Program-made: the position numbers and the translations under genes | Notes under the pieces: generated by a model | The model's input: the letters and a program-made list of their open reading frames with translations, nothing else | Databases searched by the model: none | Told to the model about the DNA's origin: nothing | Origin: Sedimentitalea arenosa | Lineage (GTDB): Bacteria; Pseudomonadota; Alphaproteobacteria; Rhodobacterales; Rhodobacteraceae | Direction: 5' to 3' | NCBI RefSeq assembly: GCF_016428585.1 | Contig: NZ_JAELVR010000001.1 | Location: forward strand, 248,001-312,000 | DNA length: 64,000 bases | In this document: positions 55,262-64,000 of the stretch, in pieces | Layout of the letters: the number at the start of each line of letters is the position of its first letter | Position numbering within the stretch: the stretch's first letter is position 1

Positions 55262-55458
55262 GATGGCTCCTTTCATCGTCAACAGGGGAACTCGTGAAAC
55301 GGGAACTCTTTACTCGGGATTACTCTCTATGGGTGGTTCGTTAAATCTTGCCTTTGGACTTCGCTGTTCTCGTAGGTCCAACATGCGTCAGAATCGTGCC
55401 GCTGTATGTGAACCAGCACACACAAGATCTGGAAAATCTCAGGCTTCGAGAAAAAATC

Positions 55459-56133
55459 TCAGATCTGGTCGGGTTCGGCCAGAACCTGCAGCGCGTCGAG
55501 ATCCTTGACCACCAGCCCGCCGCGGGCGCTGTCGATCACGCCCTCGCGCTTCCAGCTCGACAGGATCTTCGAGACGGCTTCGCGGGTGGCGCCCACGAAC
55601 TCGGCGAGTTCTGCCTGCGATAGCGATATCTTGAAGGGCGGAGACGAGCCTTCGGGCGAGAGATGCAGAACCTTGCGGGCCAGACGGGTGGGCAGGGGCA
55701 GGAATACCTGTTCGTTCAACTGCCGCCCCATCCAGCGCATGCGCTGACCGGCCAGGTGAATCATGTCGACGGCAAGATCCGGGCGCTGGCGGATCTGTTG
55801 CAGCACGTCCGCATGGCGCACGCGGCAGAGCAGCGTTTCCTCGACCGCCGTGGCGGTCGCCGTGCGTGCGCCGGGGTCGAAGAGCGAGATTTCCCCGAAC
55901 AGTGCTCCGGGACGCATCATGTCGAGCGTCAGCTTTCGGCCATCCATCGCCAGCACGCTGAATTCGACCGCGCCGCTCATGATCGCGAAGAGGGCGTCGC
56001 CCACATCACCTTGTTCGAACAGGATATCGCCCGGTTGCAGCGTCACGTCGGTTGCCTGTTCCGAAAGCATCGTTCTGAGATCGGCGGACACGTCGGACAG
56101 GAATCCGATTTTCGGCAAACTGCGCGCGCCCAT
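55459..56133 (-). CDS. Crp/Fnr-family transcriptional regulator
   Basis: 224 residues. Cyclic-nucleotide-binding-like beta roll (LQPGDILFEQGDVGDALFAIMSG, GALFGEISLFDPGARTATATA), dimer helix (MIHLAGQRMRWMGRQL) and winged helix (LSQAELAEFVGATREAVSKILSSWKREGVI). No N-terminal Fe-S cysteine cluster, so not an FNR-type oxygen sensor. ATG at 56133. Regulatory target unknown. Confidence 0.93.
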   Translation of the reverse strand: MGARSLPKIGFLSDVSADLRTMLSEQATDVTLQPGDILFEQGDVGDALFAIMSGAVEFSVLAMDGRKLTLDMMRPGALFGEISLFDPGARTATATAVEETLLCRVRHADVLQQIRQRPDLAVDMIHLAGQRMRWMGRQLNEQVFLPLPTRLARKVLHLSPEGSSPPFKISLSQAELAEFVGATREAVSKILSSWKREGVIDSARGGLVVKDLDALQVLAEPDQI

Positions 56134-56175
56134 TGAGTATCCCTCTCATGTTCCCCGAGTCATGTTACCAAGTTT

Positions 56176-56580
56176 TCACGCGTCGGGAACAGGGGAATGC
56201 GGCTGGCAGGGCTTGGCGGTGTGTTCCGGGTCGAGCAGCCGGTCCAGCAGGGGCGAGATATCCTCGATCCGCTCTGCAATCACGTGGGTGACGGAATGGG
56301 CCCGCTGCAGGCGTCCGCTGACGCGCAACATCCGTCCGGCGATCACCGCGCGGCGAAACCGCTCGTAGATCTTGCGCCAGACGATCACGTTGACCACCCC
56401 GGTCTCGTCCTCGAGCGTCAGAAAGATCACGCCCTTGGCGGTTCCGGGGCGTTGGCGCAGGATGACCAGTCCGGCGACGGTCACGGCGGCGCCTTCAGGC
56501 GAATCCTGCAACCGCGACGCGGTCAGGCAGGAGGGCGGACCGGCCCGGTTCGGGCGGGAAAACGGAGCAATGACGGACAT
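56176..56580 (-). pseudogene. OB-fold remnant of error-prone DNA polymerase DnaE2 (ImuC) C-terminus
   Basis: 134-codon frame whose body (VAGLVILRQRPGTAKGVIFLTLEDETGVVNVIVW, RFRRAVIAGRMLRVSGRLQR, HVIAERIEDISPLL) matches the C-terminal OB domain of the roughly 1,100-residue DnaE2. Nothing of the polymerase lies upstream: the frame soon meets the ferredoxin promoter. No ribosome site precedes the ATG at 56580. Either a decayed relic or a reused stand-alone nucleic-acid-binding protein; the intact reading frame leaves both open. Confidence 0.72.
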
Positions 56581-56686
56581 GGAACAAAGATAGAACAAGC
56601 TGCAAAAATGTCCAGTCTTCCAGCGGCGAGGGCAGATTGCTCTGGCACGCCACGAGTCGCTTGGATAGACAACAGCCGACATATGA

Positions 56687-57024
<338 letters not shown>

Positions 57025-57025
<1 letters not shown>

Positions 57026-57813
57026 TGACAGGCCGGGCGCGGCGTCTGCCCGCCCGCTCGTGGCCCGCGATCGCTCGCCGCGCGCTTCTGGCGTTGTGTC
57101 TGTGGCAACCCGTGCAGGTGTCGGCGGACACGGCGTCGATCTGTGCGGCCACCTATGCGGAGCCGACATCGGACTACCCACATGGGGTTCTCGGAGATGA
57201 GTTGGAATGGGCAGCTCTAGACGTCATCGTCGGGCGGAAATGCAACGCGACCGCATCCGCGTCTTTCGTGACCTATCGTCTGAAGGCGCCATCCAACACG
57301 GTGTTCGAGGATCTGGCGCCGCGTCTGTGGGACGTCAGCGGGGACGGAGAACCCGAGGTCGTCGTGGTCCGCAGCCATCAGCGTTTCGGCGGGCAACTCG
57401 TGATCTACGGATTGAATGGTGTCGTTCCGGTCGAACGTGCGGCGACGCCGCCGATCGGTCACAGGTTCCGCTGGCTGGCCCCGGTCGCCGCCGCCGATCT
57501 GGACGGGGACGGTCATGTCGAGATCGCCTATATCGACCGCCCACATTTGGCCAAGACTCTGCGGATCTGGCGGTATCGGGATGAAACCCTCTCGCCCCTG
57601 CTCACGGTGCCCGATATGACCAATCACCGGATCGGCTGGGATTTCGTGGTCGGGGGGCTCAAGTCCTGCACGACGCCGCCTGCTGTGGTTGCGATTTCAG
57701 GTGACTGGAGGCGCGTGATCGAAGTCACGTTGCAGGATGGAGCTGCGGTCTCGCGCGACATCGGGCCGTATCAAGGCCCTGAAAGCGTGGCGACAGCCCT
57801 TCGGTGCGACTAG
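57025..57813 (+). CDS. Secreted FG-GAP/VCBS-like protein
   Basis: 262 residues. Signal peptide-like N-terminus (RRALLALCLWQPVQVSADT). Two calcium-loop motifs of FG-GAP repeats: DVSGDGEPEVVVV and DLDGDGHVEIAYID. Cysteines at about 41, 73, 215 and 260 fit a periplasmic disulfide-bonded protein. Translationally coupled to the ferredoxin. Function unknown. Confidence 0.8.
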
Positions 57814-57852
57814 ACTGTCCGCAAGGCACCAAACCGTACGGGCCGAGCCATT

Positions 57853-59118
57853 TCACTCGAGCGCGCGCCAGCCGATATCCTTGCGGCAGAACCCCTCGGG
57901 CCAGTCGATGTGCTCCACCATCTCGTAGGCGCGCTCCCGCGCCTCGGCCAGGGTTTCGCCTCGGGCGGTCAGGTTGAGAACCCGGCCGCCACTTGCCCGA
58001 TAGGCCCCATCCCGGCGCTCGGTCCCTGCGTGGAAACACATCTGCCGACTCGTTTCGGGCAGCTTGTCCAGCCCCTTGATGACGCTGCCCTTCGCATACG
58101 CGCCGGGATACCCGTCTGTCGCCATGACCACCGTCATTGCATGATCGCCGGACCAGTTCACGCGCATGTCCTTCAGGCGCCCCTCTGCCGCTGCGTGCAT
58201 CAGGTCGAGCGCTTGCGCTCCGAGCCGCATCATCAGGACCTGACATTCCGGATCGCCGAAACGCACGTTGTATTCGACAAGGCGCGGTTCGCCATCGCGG
58301 ATCATCAAGCCGACATAGAGCACACCTTGGTAGGGTGTGCCGCGCTGTGCCATCTCGGCGATGGTGGGGCGCACGATACGGTCGAGCGCCCGTTGCGCCA
58401 CAATGTCATCCAGCACCGGTGCGGGAGAATACGCACCCATGCCGCCGGTGTTCGGGCCGGTGTCGCCGTCTCCCACGCGCTTGTGGTCCTGGGCGGTTCC
58501 GATCGGCAACACGTTATCGCCATCGCAGAGCACGAAGAACGAGGCCTCTTCGCCCTCCATGAATTCCTCGATCACCACCTCCGTGCCGGCCCCGCCGAAA
58601 GCGCCCTCGAACATGTCGTCGACTGCGGCCAGCGCTTCGTCCTCGGTCATGGCTACGATCACGCCCTTGCCGGCAGCCAGCCCGTCCGCCTTGACCACGA
58701 TCGGCGCGCCTTGTGCTCGAATGTGCGCCTTTGCCGTCTCGGGATCGGTGAAGTGGCCATAGGCGGCGGTCGGGGCGCCGGCGGCGTCGCAGATCTCCTT
58801 GGTGAAGCTTTTCGAAGCCTCGAGCCGCGCCGCAGCCGCCGATGGGCCGAACACCAGGAAGCCCGCATCACGCAGCCGGTCCGCGACCCCGGCCGCCAAG
58901 GGCGCCTCCGGGCCGATTATGACGAAGTCGATCGCGTTCTCCTCGGCGAAGGTCGCGACGGCACCGCCATTCTCGATGTCGAGCGCCGCGCAATCGGCGA
59001 TCTGGGCGATTCCCGCGTTTCCGGGGGCGACGATCAGCTTGTCGCATTTCGGGTTCTGCAACACCGCCCAGGCCAGGCTGTGTTCGCGCCCGCCGCTGCC
59101 GAGGATGAGGATGTTCAT
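57853..59118 (-). CDS. purD: Phosphoribosylamine--glycine ligase
   Basis: Purine biosynthesis step 2, ATP-grasp fold. 421 residues. MNILILGSGGREHSLAW, GPEAPLAAGVADRL, PIVVKADGLAAGKGVIVA and NVRFGDPECQVLMMRL are intact. ATG at 59118; an upstream ATG adds 30 non-homologous residues. Divergent from xseA across 76 bp. Confidence 0.97.
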   Translation of the reverse strand: MNILILGSGGREHSLAWAVLQNPKCDKLIVAPGNAGIAQIADCAALDIENGGAVATFAEENAIDFVIIGPEAPLAAGVADRLRDAGFLVFGPSAAAARLEASKSFTKEICDAAGAPTAAYGHFTDPETAKAHIRAQGAPIVVKADGLAAGKGVIVAMTEDEALAAVDDMFEGAFGGAGTEVVIEEFMEGEEASFFVLCDGDNVLPIGTAQDHKRVGDGDTGPNTGGMGAYSPAPVLDDIVAQRALDRIVRPTIAEMAQRGTPYQGVLYVGLMIRDGEPRLVEYNVRFGDPECQVLMMRLGAQALDLMHAAAEGRLKDMRVNWSGDHAMTVVMATDGYPGAYAKGSVIKGLDKLPETSRQMCFHAGTERRDGAYRASGGRVLNLTARGETLAEARERAYEMVEHIDWPEGFCRKDIGWRALE

Positions 59119-59194
59119 GAAATGCGCTCCGATCTGCTTGGCCTCGCCTGGCCCGCGTTCTAAGCTGGCTCCCAAGGCGAAACAAGGCATCCCC

Positions 59195-60763
59195 ATGTCC
59201 GATCTCATCGACGACCCGGTTCCGGGTCAGAACCTGCCGGAATACTCCGTGTCCGAGATTTCCGGCGCGGTGAAACGCACTCTGGAAGACGAATTCGGAC
59301 GCATCCGCGTCCGCGGCGAGGTCGGCCGCGTATTCAAGGCACGGTCGGGCCATCTCTACTACGACGTCAAGGATGACCGCTCGGTGCTGGCCTGCACCAC
59401 CTGGAAGGGCCAGATCGCCGGATTGTCGGTTGTGCCCGAGGAGGGGCTCGAGGTGGTCGTGACCGGCCGCCTCACGGCGTTCGGCGCGCAATCGAAGTAC
59501 AACCTCAACGTCGACGAAGTAGCAGTGGCGGGGCAGGGCGCGCTCATGGCGCTGCTGGAAAAGCGTAAGGCGCAACTGGCCGCCGAGGGCTTGTTCGATC
59601 CCGCCCGCAAACAACCGCTGCCCTACCTGCCCGAGATCATCGGTGTCGTCACCTCTCCCTCGGGCGCGGTGATCCGCGACATCCTGCACCGGTTGCGTGA
59701 CCGGTTTCCGCGCAAGGTGCTGATCTGGCCGGTGGCGGTTCAGGGGGCGGCCTGCGCGCCAGAGGTCGCTCGCGCCATCGCCGGTTTCAACGCGCTGAGC
59801 GAGGGCGGTGCCTTGCCGCGGCCCGATCTGTTGATCGTCGCGCGCGGCGGCGGGTCGGTCGAAGATCTTTGGGGCTTCAACGAGGAGGTCGTCGCACGCG
59901 CAGCGGCGGCGTCGCGGATTCCGCTGATCTCGGCTGTGGGGCATGAAACCGACACGACCCTGATCGACTTCGTGTCCGATCAGCGCGCGCCAACACCGAC
60001 CGCGGCGGCGGAACTGGCGGTGCCGGTGCGACTGGACCTGCTGGCGAATGTCGACGCGCAGGGAGCGCGGATCAGCCGGGCGATCAGCAATGGTATCGCC
60101 CAGCGGCGGCAACGGCTGACCGACCTCTCCCGCGCCTTGCCCCGGCCCGAGGGGCTGCTCGACTCGCCGCGCCAGCGCCTCGACCAACTCGCGCACAAGC
60201 TGCCGGGCGCGCTGATTGCGGGCGTGCGGCAGCGCCACATCCAGACGGCCCGGCTGGGCGGGCGTCTGCATCCGGGCATGTTGCAGCGGATGGTGAAGGG
60301 CGAACGCGACCGGCTGGATCGCGGATCGCGGAATCTCGGGCCGGCCCTGCATCGCGCGTTGAACGAGCACCGCGGGAGGCTCGATCGCACGTCCGCGCGG
60401 CTCAAGACCGACCGGCTGGATACCCGGCTGTCGCAGGGCAGGGTGGATCTGGCCGCGCTGGGGCGTCGCCTCTCGCGCGCGGGCGCGCAGCAGATCGAAC
60501 ATTTGAAGAAGCAGGTCGCGGCCAATGATCGTCTGCTGGCCTCGCTCGGCTACGAGGCCACCCTTGCACGCGGCTATGCGGTGGTCCGGGCCGAGGGTGA
60601 ACTCGTGACCACGCAGGCTGCTGCGACCAAGGCCGGCGCTCTGGAAATTCAGTTCGCCGATGGGCGACTGGACGTGCTGCCCGTGTCCGGGCGCAAACCC
60701 GCGAAACCCGCAAAACCGGCGCAGCACGCTCCGGATGAGTCCGACCAGGGTTCGCTCTTCTGA
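59195..60763 (+). CDS. xseA: Exodeoxyribonuclease VII large subunit
   Basis: 522 residues. N-terminal OB domain (YSVSEISGAVKRTLEDEFGRIRVRGEVGR region), catalytic core (GVVTSPSGAVIRDILHRL, ARGGGSVEDLWGFNEE, SAVGHETDTTLIDFVSD, APTPTAAAELA), then long basic coiled coil. ATG at 59195 with only a weak AAGG upstream. The Lys/Pro-rich tail (GRKPAKPAKPAQH) is common in this order. Confidence 0.97.
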   Translation: MSDLIDDPVPGQNLPEYSVSEISGAVKRTLEDEFGRIRVRGEVGRVFKARSGHLYYDVKDDRSVLACTTWKGQIAGLSVVPEEGLEVVVTGRLTAFGAQSKYNLNVDEVAVAGQGALMALLEKRKAQLAAEGLFDPARKQPLPYLPEIIGVVTSPSGAVIRDILHRLRDRFPRKVLIWPVAVQGAACAPEVARAIAGFNALSEGGALPRPDLLIVARGGGSVEDLWGFNEEVVARAAAASRIPLISAVGHETDTTLIDFVSDQRAPTPTAAAELAVPVRLDLLANVDAQGARISRAISNGIAQRRQRLTDLSRALPRPEGLLDSPRQRLDQLAHKLPGALIAGVRQRHIQTARLGGRLHPGMLQRMVKGERDRLDRGSRNLGPALHRALNEHRGRLDRTSARLKTDRLDTRLSQGRVDLAALGRRLSRAGAQQIEHLKKQVAANDRLLASLGYEATLARGYAVVRAEGELVTTQAAATKAGALEIQFADGRLDVLPVSGRKPAKPAKPAQHAPDESDQGSLF

Positions 60764-60775
60764 CCTCGGGCCGGG

Positions 60776-61183
60776 TCAGTTGTCGACCTGGTGCACCTCG
60801 ATCACGTTACCGTCCGGATCATAGAAGAAGATCTGGTGCCACCCCGTGACCGCGGTGTTGCCCCAGTCCGAATAGGGGATGCCCTGCGCGTCCAGATGCG
60901 CCTTGAAGGCGGTGAGATCGTCGGTGCGATAGGCGATATGCCCTTGGCTGACCGGGTTGACGATCTGCCTGGTCGCAAAGCCGGCTTGCACGTCCTTCTG
61001 GGCAATGTGGGTCTGGACCGCGCCGTCCGTGACGAAGGCGACATCTCCCGCATACCCTTTTTCCTTTTCGAGCGTCGGCAAGCCGCCGGTCTCGCGCGCA
61101 AGGCCCAGCACGTCGCGATAGAAGGCGTCCATGCGGGCGACGTTATCGGTGGACAGGTTGATGTGATGGAGGGTCAGCTTCAT
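60776..61183 (-). CDS. VOC superfamily (glyoxalase-like) protein
   Basis: 135 residues, one beta-alpha-beta-beta-beta pair set. KLTLHHINLSTDNVARMDAFYRDVLGL, SQGHIAYRTDD and FFYDPDGNVIEVHQVD carry the metal-site histidines and glutamate. Substrate not predictable. ATG at 61183 chosen; upstream frame is not homologous. Confidence 0.88.
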   Translation of the reverse strand: MKLTLHHINLSTDNVARMDAFYRDVLGLARETGGLPTLEKEKGYAGDVAFVTDGAVQTHIAQKDVQAGFATRQIVNPVSQGHIAYRTDDLTAFKAHLDAQGIPYSDWGNTAVTGWHQIFFYDPDGNVIEVHQVDN

Positions 61184-61331
61184 GTCGGCGCCTTTCGCGG
61201 AGAACTCGCCGCCCACTCTGTCGGCGGGGCGACGCCCGATCAAGCCCGGTCCGGGGGCATTTTGCGGCGCTCAGGCTTGCGAGCCGGGCGCCGCAGGGGT
61301 AAACGCGCTCTGACACAGCACGAGGACCCCC

Positions 61332-61619
61332 ATGTCGATTGATCAGACTACCGCCGCCCGGGTGGCCAAGCTGGCCCGGATCAAGGTCGAAGAGGATGCG
61401 CTGCCTGCGCTGGCGGCTGAATTCAACACCATTCTGGGGTTCATCGAACAGTTGAACGAGGTCGATGTGGACGGGGTCGAGCCGATGACCTCGGTCACGC
61501 CGCAACGCCTGAAACGGCGTGCCGATGTGGTGACGGATGGCAACCAGCAGGCCAAGGTTCTGTCGAACGCGCCCGATGCGCGCGAGGGCTTTTTCGCGGT
61601 TCCGAAAGTGGTGGAGTAA
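61332..61619 (+). CDS. gatC: Asp/Glu-tRNA amidotransferase subunit GatC
   Basis: 95-residue small subunit of GatCAB, which converts misacylated Asp-/Glu-tRNA to Asn-/Gln-t[40 protein letters not shown] and [12 protein letters not shown] are typical. Followed after 2 nt by gatA. gatB is not in the window. Confidence 0.96.
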   Translation: MSIDQTTAARVAKLARIKVEEDALPALAAEFNTILGFIEQLNEVDVDGVEPMTSVTPQRLKRRADVVTDGNQQAKVLSNAPDAREGFFAVPKVVE

Positions 61620-61621
61620 TC

Positions 61622-63109
61622 ATGACCGATCTGAACACTCTGGGCCTGGCGGAGGCGCGTGACGCGCTGCGTGCAGGCGAGACCACGGCGGTCGAGCTGA
61701 CCGAAAGCTGTCTCAAGGCGATCGACGCGGCGGATGCGCTGAACGCCTTCGTGCACAAGACGCCGGAAATCGCGATGGAGCGTGCCGCGGCCGCCGATGT
61801 GCGGCTCAGGGCGGGGGATGCGCCGGCCATGTGTGGCCTGCCGATCGGCATCAAGGATCTGTTCTGTACGCGCGGTGTGCCGTCGCAGGCGGGCAGCAGA
61901 ATCCTGCAGGGCTTCCTGCCGGAATACGAATCCACCGTCAGCCAGAACCTTGCCGACGCGGGGGCCGTCATGCTGGGTAAGCTCAACATGGACGAATTCG
62001 CCATGGGCAGCAGCAACGAGACCAGCACCTATGGCAACGCGATCAGCCCGTGGCGGCGTGGAAATGATGATGCGGCGCTGACGCCGGGCGGCTCCTCCGG
62101 TGGCTCCGCCGCAGCCGTGGCGGCCGATCTCTGCCTTGCGGCGACCGGCACCGACACTGGCGGCTCGATCCGTCAGCCCGCCGCCTTTACGGGCACAGTC
62201 GGGATCAAGCCCACCTATGGGCGCTGCTCGCGCTGGGGCATCGTGGCCTTTGCCAGTTCTCTCGATCAGGCCGGGCCGATGACCAAGTCTGTGCGCGACG
62301 CGGCGATCATGCTGGAAGCGATGTGTGGGCATGATCCCAAGGACAGCACCAGCGCCGATCTGCCGGTGCCGGATTTCGAAGCGATGCTGAGCGGTGACAT
62401 CAAGGGCAAGACCATCGGCATTCCGCGCGAGTACCGCATGGACGGCATGCCGGGTGAGATTGAAACGCTATGGTCTCAGGGTACGGACATGCTGCGCGAT
62501 GCCGGTGCCAAGATCGTCGATATCAGCCTGCCACACACGAAATATGCGCTGCCGGCCTACTACGTCATCGCGCCTGCCGAAGCGTCGAGCAACCTCGCCC
62601 GCTATGACGGGGTGCGCTATGGCCACCGCGCCAAGCTCGCGCAGGGCGACGGCATCACCGAGATGTATGAAAAGACCCGCGCCGAAGGCTTCGGCCACGA
62701 GGTGCAGCGTCGGATCATGGTGGGCACCTACGTTCTGTCCGCAGGGTTCTACGACGCCTACTACAACCGTGCGCGCAAGGTCCGTACGCTGATCAAGAGG
62801 GACTTCGAGAACGTCTTCGCCGAGGGGGTCGACGCGATCCTGACCCCGGCTACCCCGTCTGCGGCCTTTGGTCTGGGCGAGATGACGGATGCGGATCCGG
62901 TACAGATGTATCTCAACGATGTCTTCACCGTGACGGTCAACCTGGCCGGCCTGCCGGGGATCTCGGTGCCCACGGGACTGGACAGCCAGGGCCTTCCACT
63001 TGGCCTGCAACTGATCGGCCGTCCATGGGAAGAGGGCGATCTGCTGAACACGGCCTATGCGCTGGAGTCCGCCGCGGGCTTTGTGGCCAAGCCCGGGAAA
63101 TGGTGGTAA
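61622..63109 (+). CDS. gatA: Asp/Glu-tRNA amidotransferase subunit GatA
   Basis: 495-residue amidase-signature subunit releasing ammonia from glutamine. Catalytic Lys in [10 protein letters not shown], cis-Ser/Ser in [15 protein letters not shown] and [17 protein letters not shown] two bases after the gatC stop. The protein ends FVAKPGKWW, normal. Confidence 0.97.
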   Translation: MTDLNTLGLAEARDALRAGETTAVELTESCLKAIDAADALNAFVHKTPEIAMERAAAADVRLRAGDAPAMCGLPIGIKDLFCTRGVPSQAGSRILQGFLPEYESTVSQNLADAGAVMLGKLNMDEFAMGSSNETSTYGNAISPWRRGNDDAALTPGGSSGGSAAAVAADLCLAATGTDTGGSIRQPAAFTGTVGIKPTYGRCSRWGIVAFASSLDQAGPMTKSVRDAAIMLEAMCGHDPKDSTSADLPVPDFEAMLSGDIKGKTIGIPREYRMDGMPGEIETLWSQGTDMLRDAGAKIVDISLPHTKYALPAYYVIAPAEASSNLARYDGVRYGHRAKLAQGDGITEMYEKTRAEGFGHEVQRRIMVGTYVLSAGFYDAYYNRARKVRTLIKRDFENVFAEGVDAILTPATPSAAFGLGEMTDADPVQMYLNDVFTVTVNLAGLPGISVPTGLDSQGLPLGLQLIGRPWEEGDLLNTAYALESAAGFVAKPGKWW

Positions 63110-63150
63110 TCATCTCGCCATCCGTAATCAGCATCCGCAAGGCAGGAGAC

Positions 63151-63921
63151 ATGCGCAATTTCGTCCGACCCGTCCTGATGGCAGGGGCTTTCGCGGCCTC
63201 TCTCGCCGCTTGTGCGCCACAGGTGCCTGACAGCGGCGCAGGTATCGGTTTCGGCAGCGAGGCCGAGGCGATGCAGGCGCGCGAGCGCGAACTTGCCGGG
63301 GTACCGGCGACTGCCGACAGACTGGCGCCACCGCAGGCCTTGTCGAGCGAAACCCTGCCGCCCGCGGATCCAATGATGCAGCCCGCGCCACGCTCGCCAG
63401 GCTCGGTCTCTGCGGCACAGAGCGGATCGGCGGACGACATTGCCGCGCAAACCGCCGCCGTCCTCGCCTCGACCGCGCCGGCGACCGGTGGCGGCACCCT
63501 CGGCTCGCCCGAGGTGGTCACGACCGAAAGCGGCCTGTCAGCCGAGAACGATTTTTCAGCGGTGGCGGAAACCCGCACCATCGAATCCGACGCGGCCCTG
63601 ATCGCGACCAATCGCGCGCAATACGAGGTCGTGCAGCCGACCGCCGTGCCCGATCGCGACGGTGCGACACAGCCCAATATCGTCAGCTATGCGTTGTCGA
63701 CCTCGCATCCGGTCGGTACGCGCGTCTACAGCCGAAGCGGCATCAACCTGGAGGGGCGTGCCGAGCGGGCGTGCCGCAATTTCTCGTCCGCCGACCTTGC
63801 GCAGATCGAGTTCCTGTCGCGCGGGGGGCCAGAGCGGGACCGTGCGGGGCTGGACCCGGATGGCGACGGTTATGCCTGCAACTGGGATCCGTCGCGCTTC
63901 CGCAAAGCGGTGCAGAACTGA
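63151..63921 (+). CDS. Lipoprotein with C-terminal excalibur-like calcium motif
   Basis: 256 residues. Lipobox SLAAC (Cys near residue 21). A long Ala/Pro/Ser-rich linker leads to the C-terminal RACRNFSSADLAQIEFLSRGG and LDPDGDGYACNWDPSRFRKA, where DPDGDGYACNWD is the excalibur calcium loop. Function unknown. ATG at 63151 after GGCAGGAG, 41 nt after gatA. Confidence 0.85.
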   Translation: MRNFVRPVLMAGAFAASLAACAPQVPDSGAGIGFGSEAEAMQARERELAGVPATADRLAPPQALSSETLPPADPMMQPAPRSPGSVSAAQSGSADDIAAQTAAVLASTAPATGGGTLGSPEVVTTESGLSAENDFSAVAETRTIESDAALIATNRAQYEVVQPTAVPDRDGATQPNIVSYALSTSHPVGTRVYSRSGINLEGRAERACRNFSSADLAQIEFLSRGGPERDRAGLDPDGDGYACNWDPSRFRKAVQN

Positions 63922-63928
63922 CCCCGCG

Positions 63929-64000
63929 ATGGGGGACGCGATCCGCTGGCAGCCTTCGCCGAATTTCGGGCCACGGCGCGACGGGCTGACGCCTGAACTG
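63929..64000 (+). CDS. Start of AmpD-like N-acetylmuramoyl-L-alanine amidase, cut by the window edge
   Basis: First 24 codons only: MGDAIRWQPSPNFGPRRDG, then LTPEL. The SPNFGPRRDG phrase is the N-terminal signature of Rhodobacterales AmpD-type amidases, where VVLHYT usually follows. Seven nucleotides after the lipoprotein stop. Call rests on this short match. Confidence 0.6.
   Translation, partial: MGDAIRWQPSPNFGPRRDGLTPEL

Overview
The window looks like a chromosomal segment of an aerobic anoxygenic phototroph of the Rhodobacterales (Roseobacter-type alphaproteobacterium). The evidence is high GC, a bacteriochlorophyll/spheroidene gene block (crtI, crtA, bchI, bchD, bchO), a canonical phaZ-phaC-phaP-phaR granule cluster, and the alphaproteobacterial gene sets hflK-hflC-DUF2065-degP and secG-pyrG. 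Almost all of it is coding. I see no rRNA, tRNA, insertion sequence, CRISPR array or prophage.

Layout. 1-5527: end of a photosynthesis gene cluster; crtI (cut by the window edge) diverges from crtA-bchI-bchD-bchO across a 130 bp region carrying three exact TGT-N12-ACA PpsR/CrtJ-type operators. 5567-10359: polyhydroxyalkanoate (PHA) block 1, a phasin plus a four-gene unit phaJ - class II-type phaC - medium-chain-type phaZ - DUF445. 10851-14134: cold-shock protein, ArsC-like protein, and a four-gene bufferin (RiPP, copper-buffering) operon bufABCD. 14337-18529: thrS and three little-known genes. 18542-23096: PHA block 2, the classical class I system phaZ / phaC-phaP-phaR. 23119-32643: a nine-gene minus-strand unit for a polar-amino-acid-type ABC importer plus gamma-glutamylation enzymes (two glutamine-synthetase-like ligases, a class I amidotransferase, a PuuB-like FAD oxidase and a DegT aminotransferase). 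32770-37040: PhnD-like solo binding protein with two TerB-like proteins, DUF1330, pyrG and secG. 37166-38792: cobalt-type nitrile hydratase. 38859-48504: purA, a UspA-like protein with an AGCS symporter, a very acidic 829-residue protein, thiamine pyrophosphokinase, a DMT exporter and serine deaminase. 48750-64000: rpiA, gor, hflKC, degP, a Crp-type regulator, ferredoxin, purD, xseA, gatCA, a lipoprotein and the start of an AmpD-like amidase.

How it works together. The PHA genes form a distributed regulon: copies of a CTGC-N3/4-GCAG motif (the PhaR operator as I recall it from Paracoccus) precede the block 1 phasin, the phaZ/phaC divergence, the block 2 phasin and phaR itself, often as pairs one or more helical turns apart. 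The same genome therefore appears to carry both a short-chain (class I) and a medium-chain-type (class II) synthase/depolymerase set.

Most notable items: the bufferin operon with its four-cysteine precursor, the class II PHA module in a Rhodobacterales background, the shared PhaR-type operators, the triple PpsR site with an unsettled crtA start, the gamma-glutamylation/ABC operon with strong intercistronic hairpins, and an unannotated 52-codon gene at 55103-55261. All assignments come from reading the sequence and from memory of the families; no database search was run.
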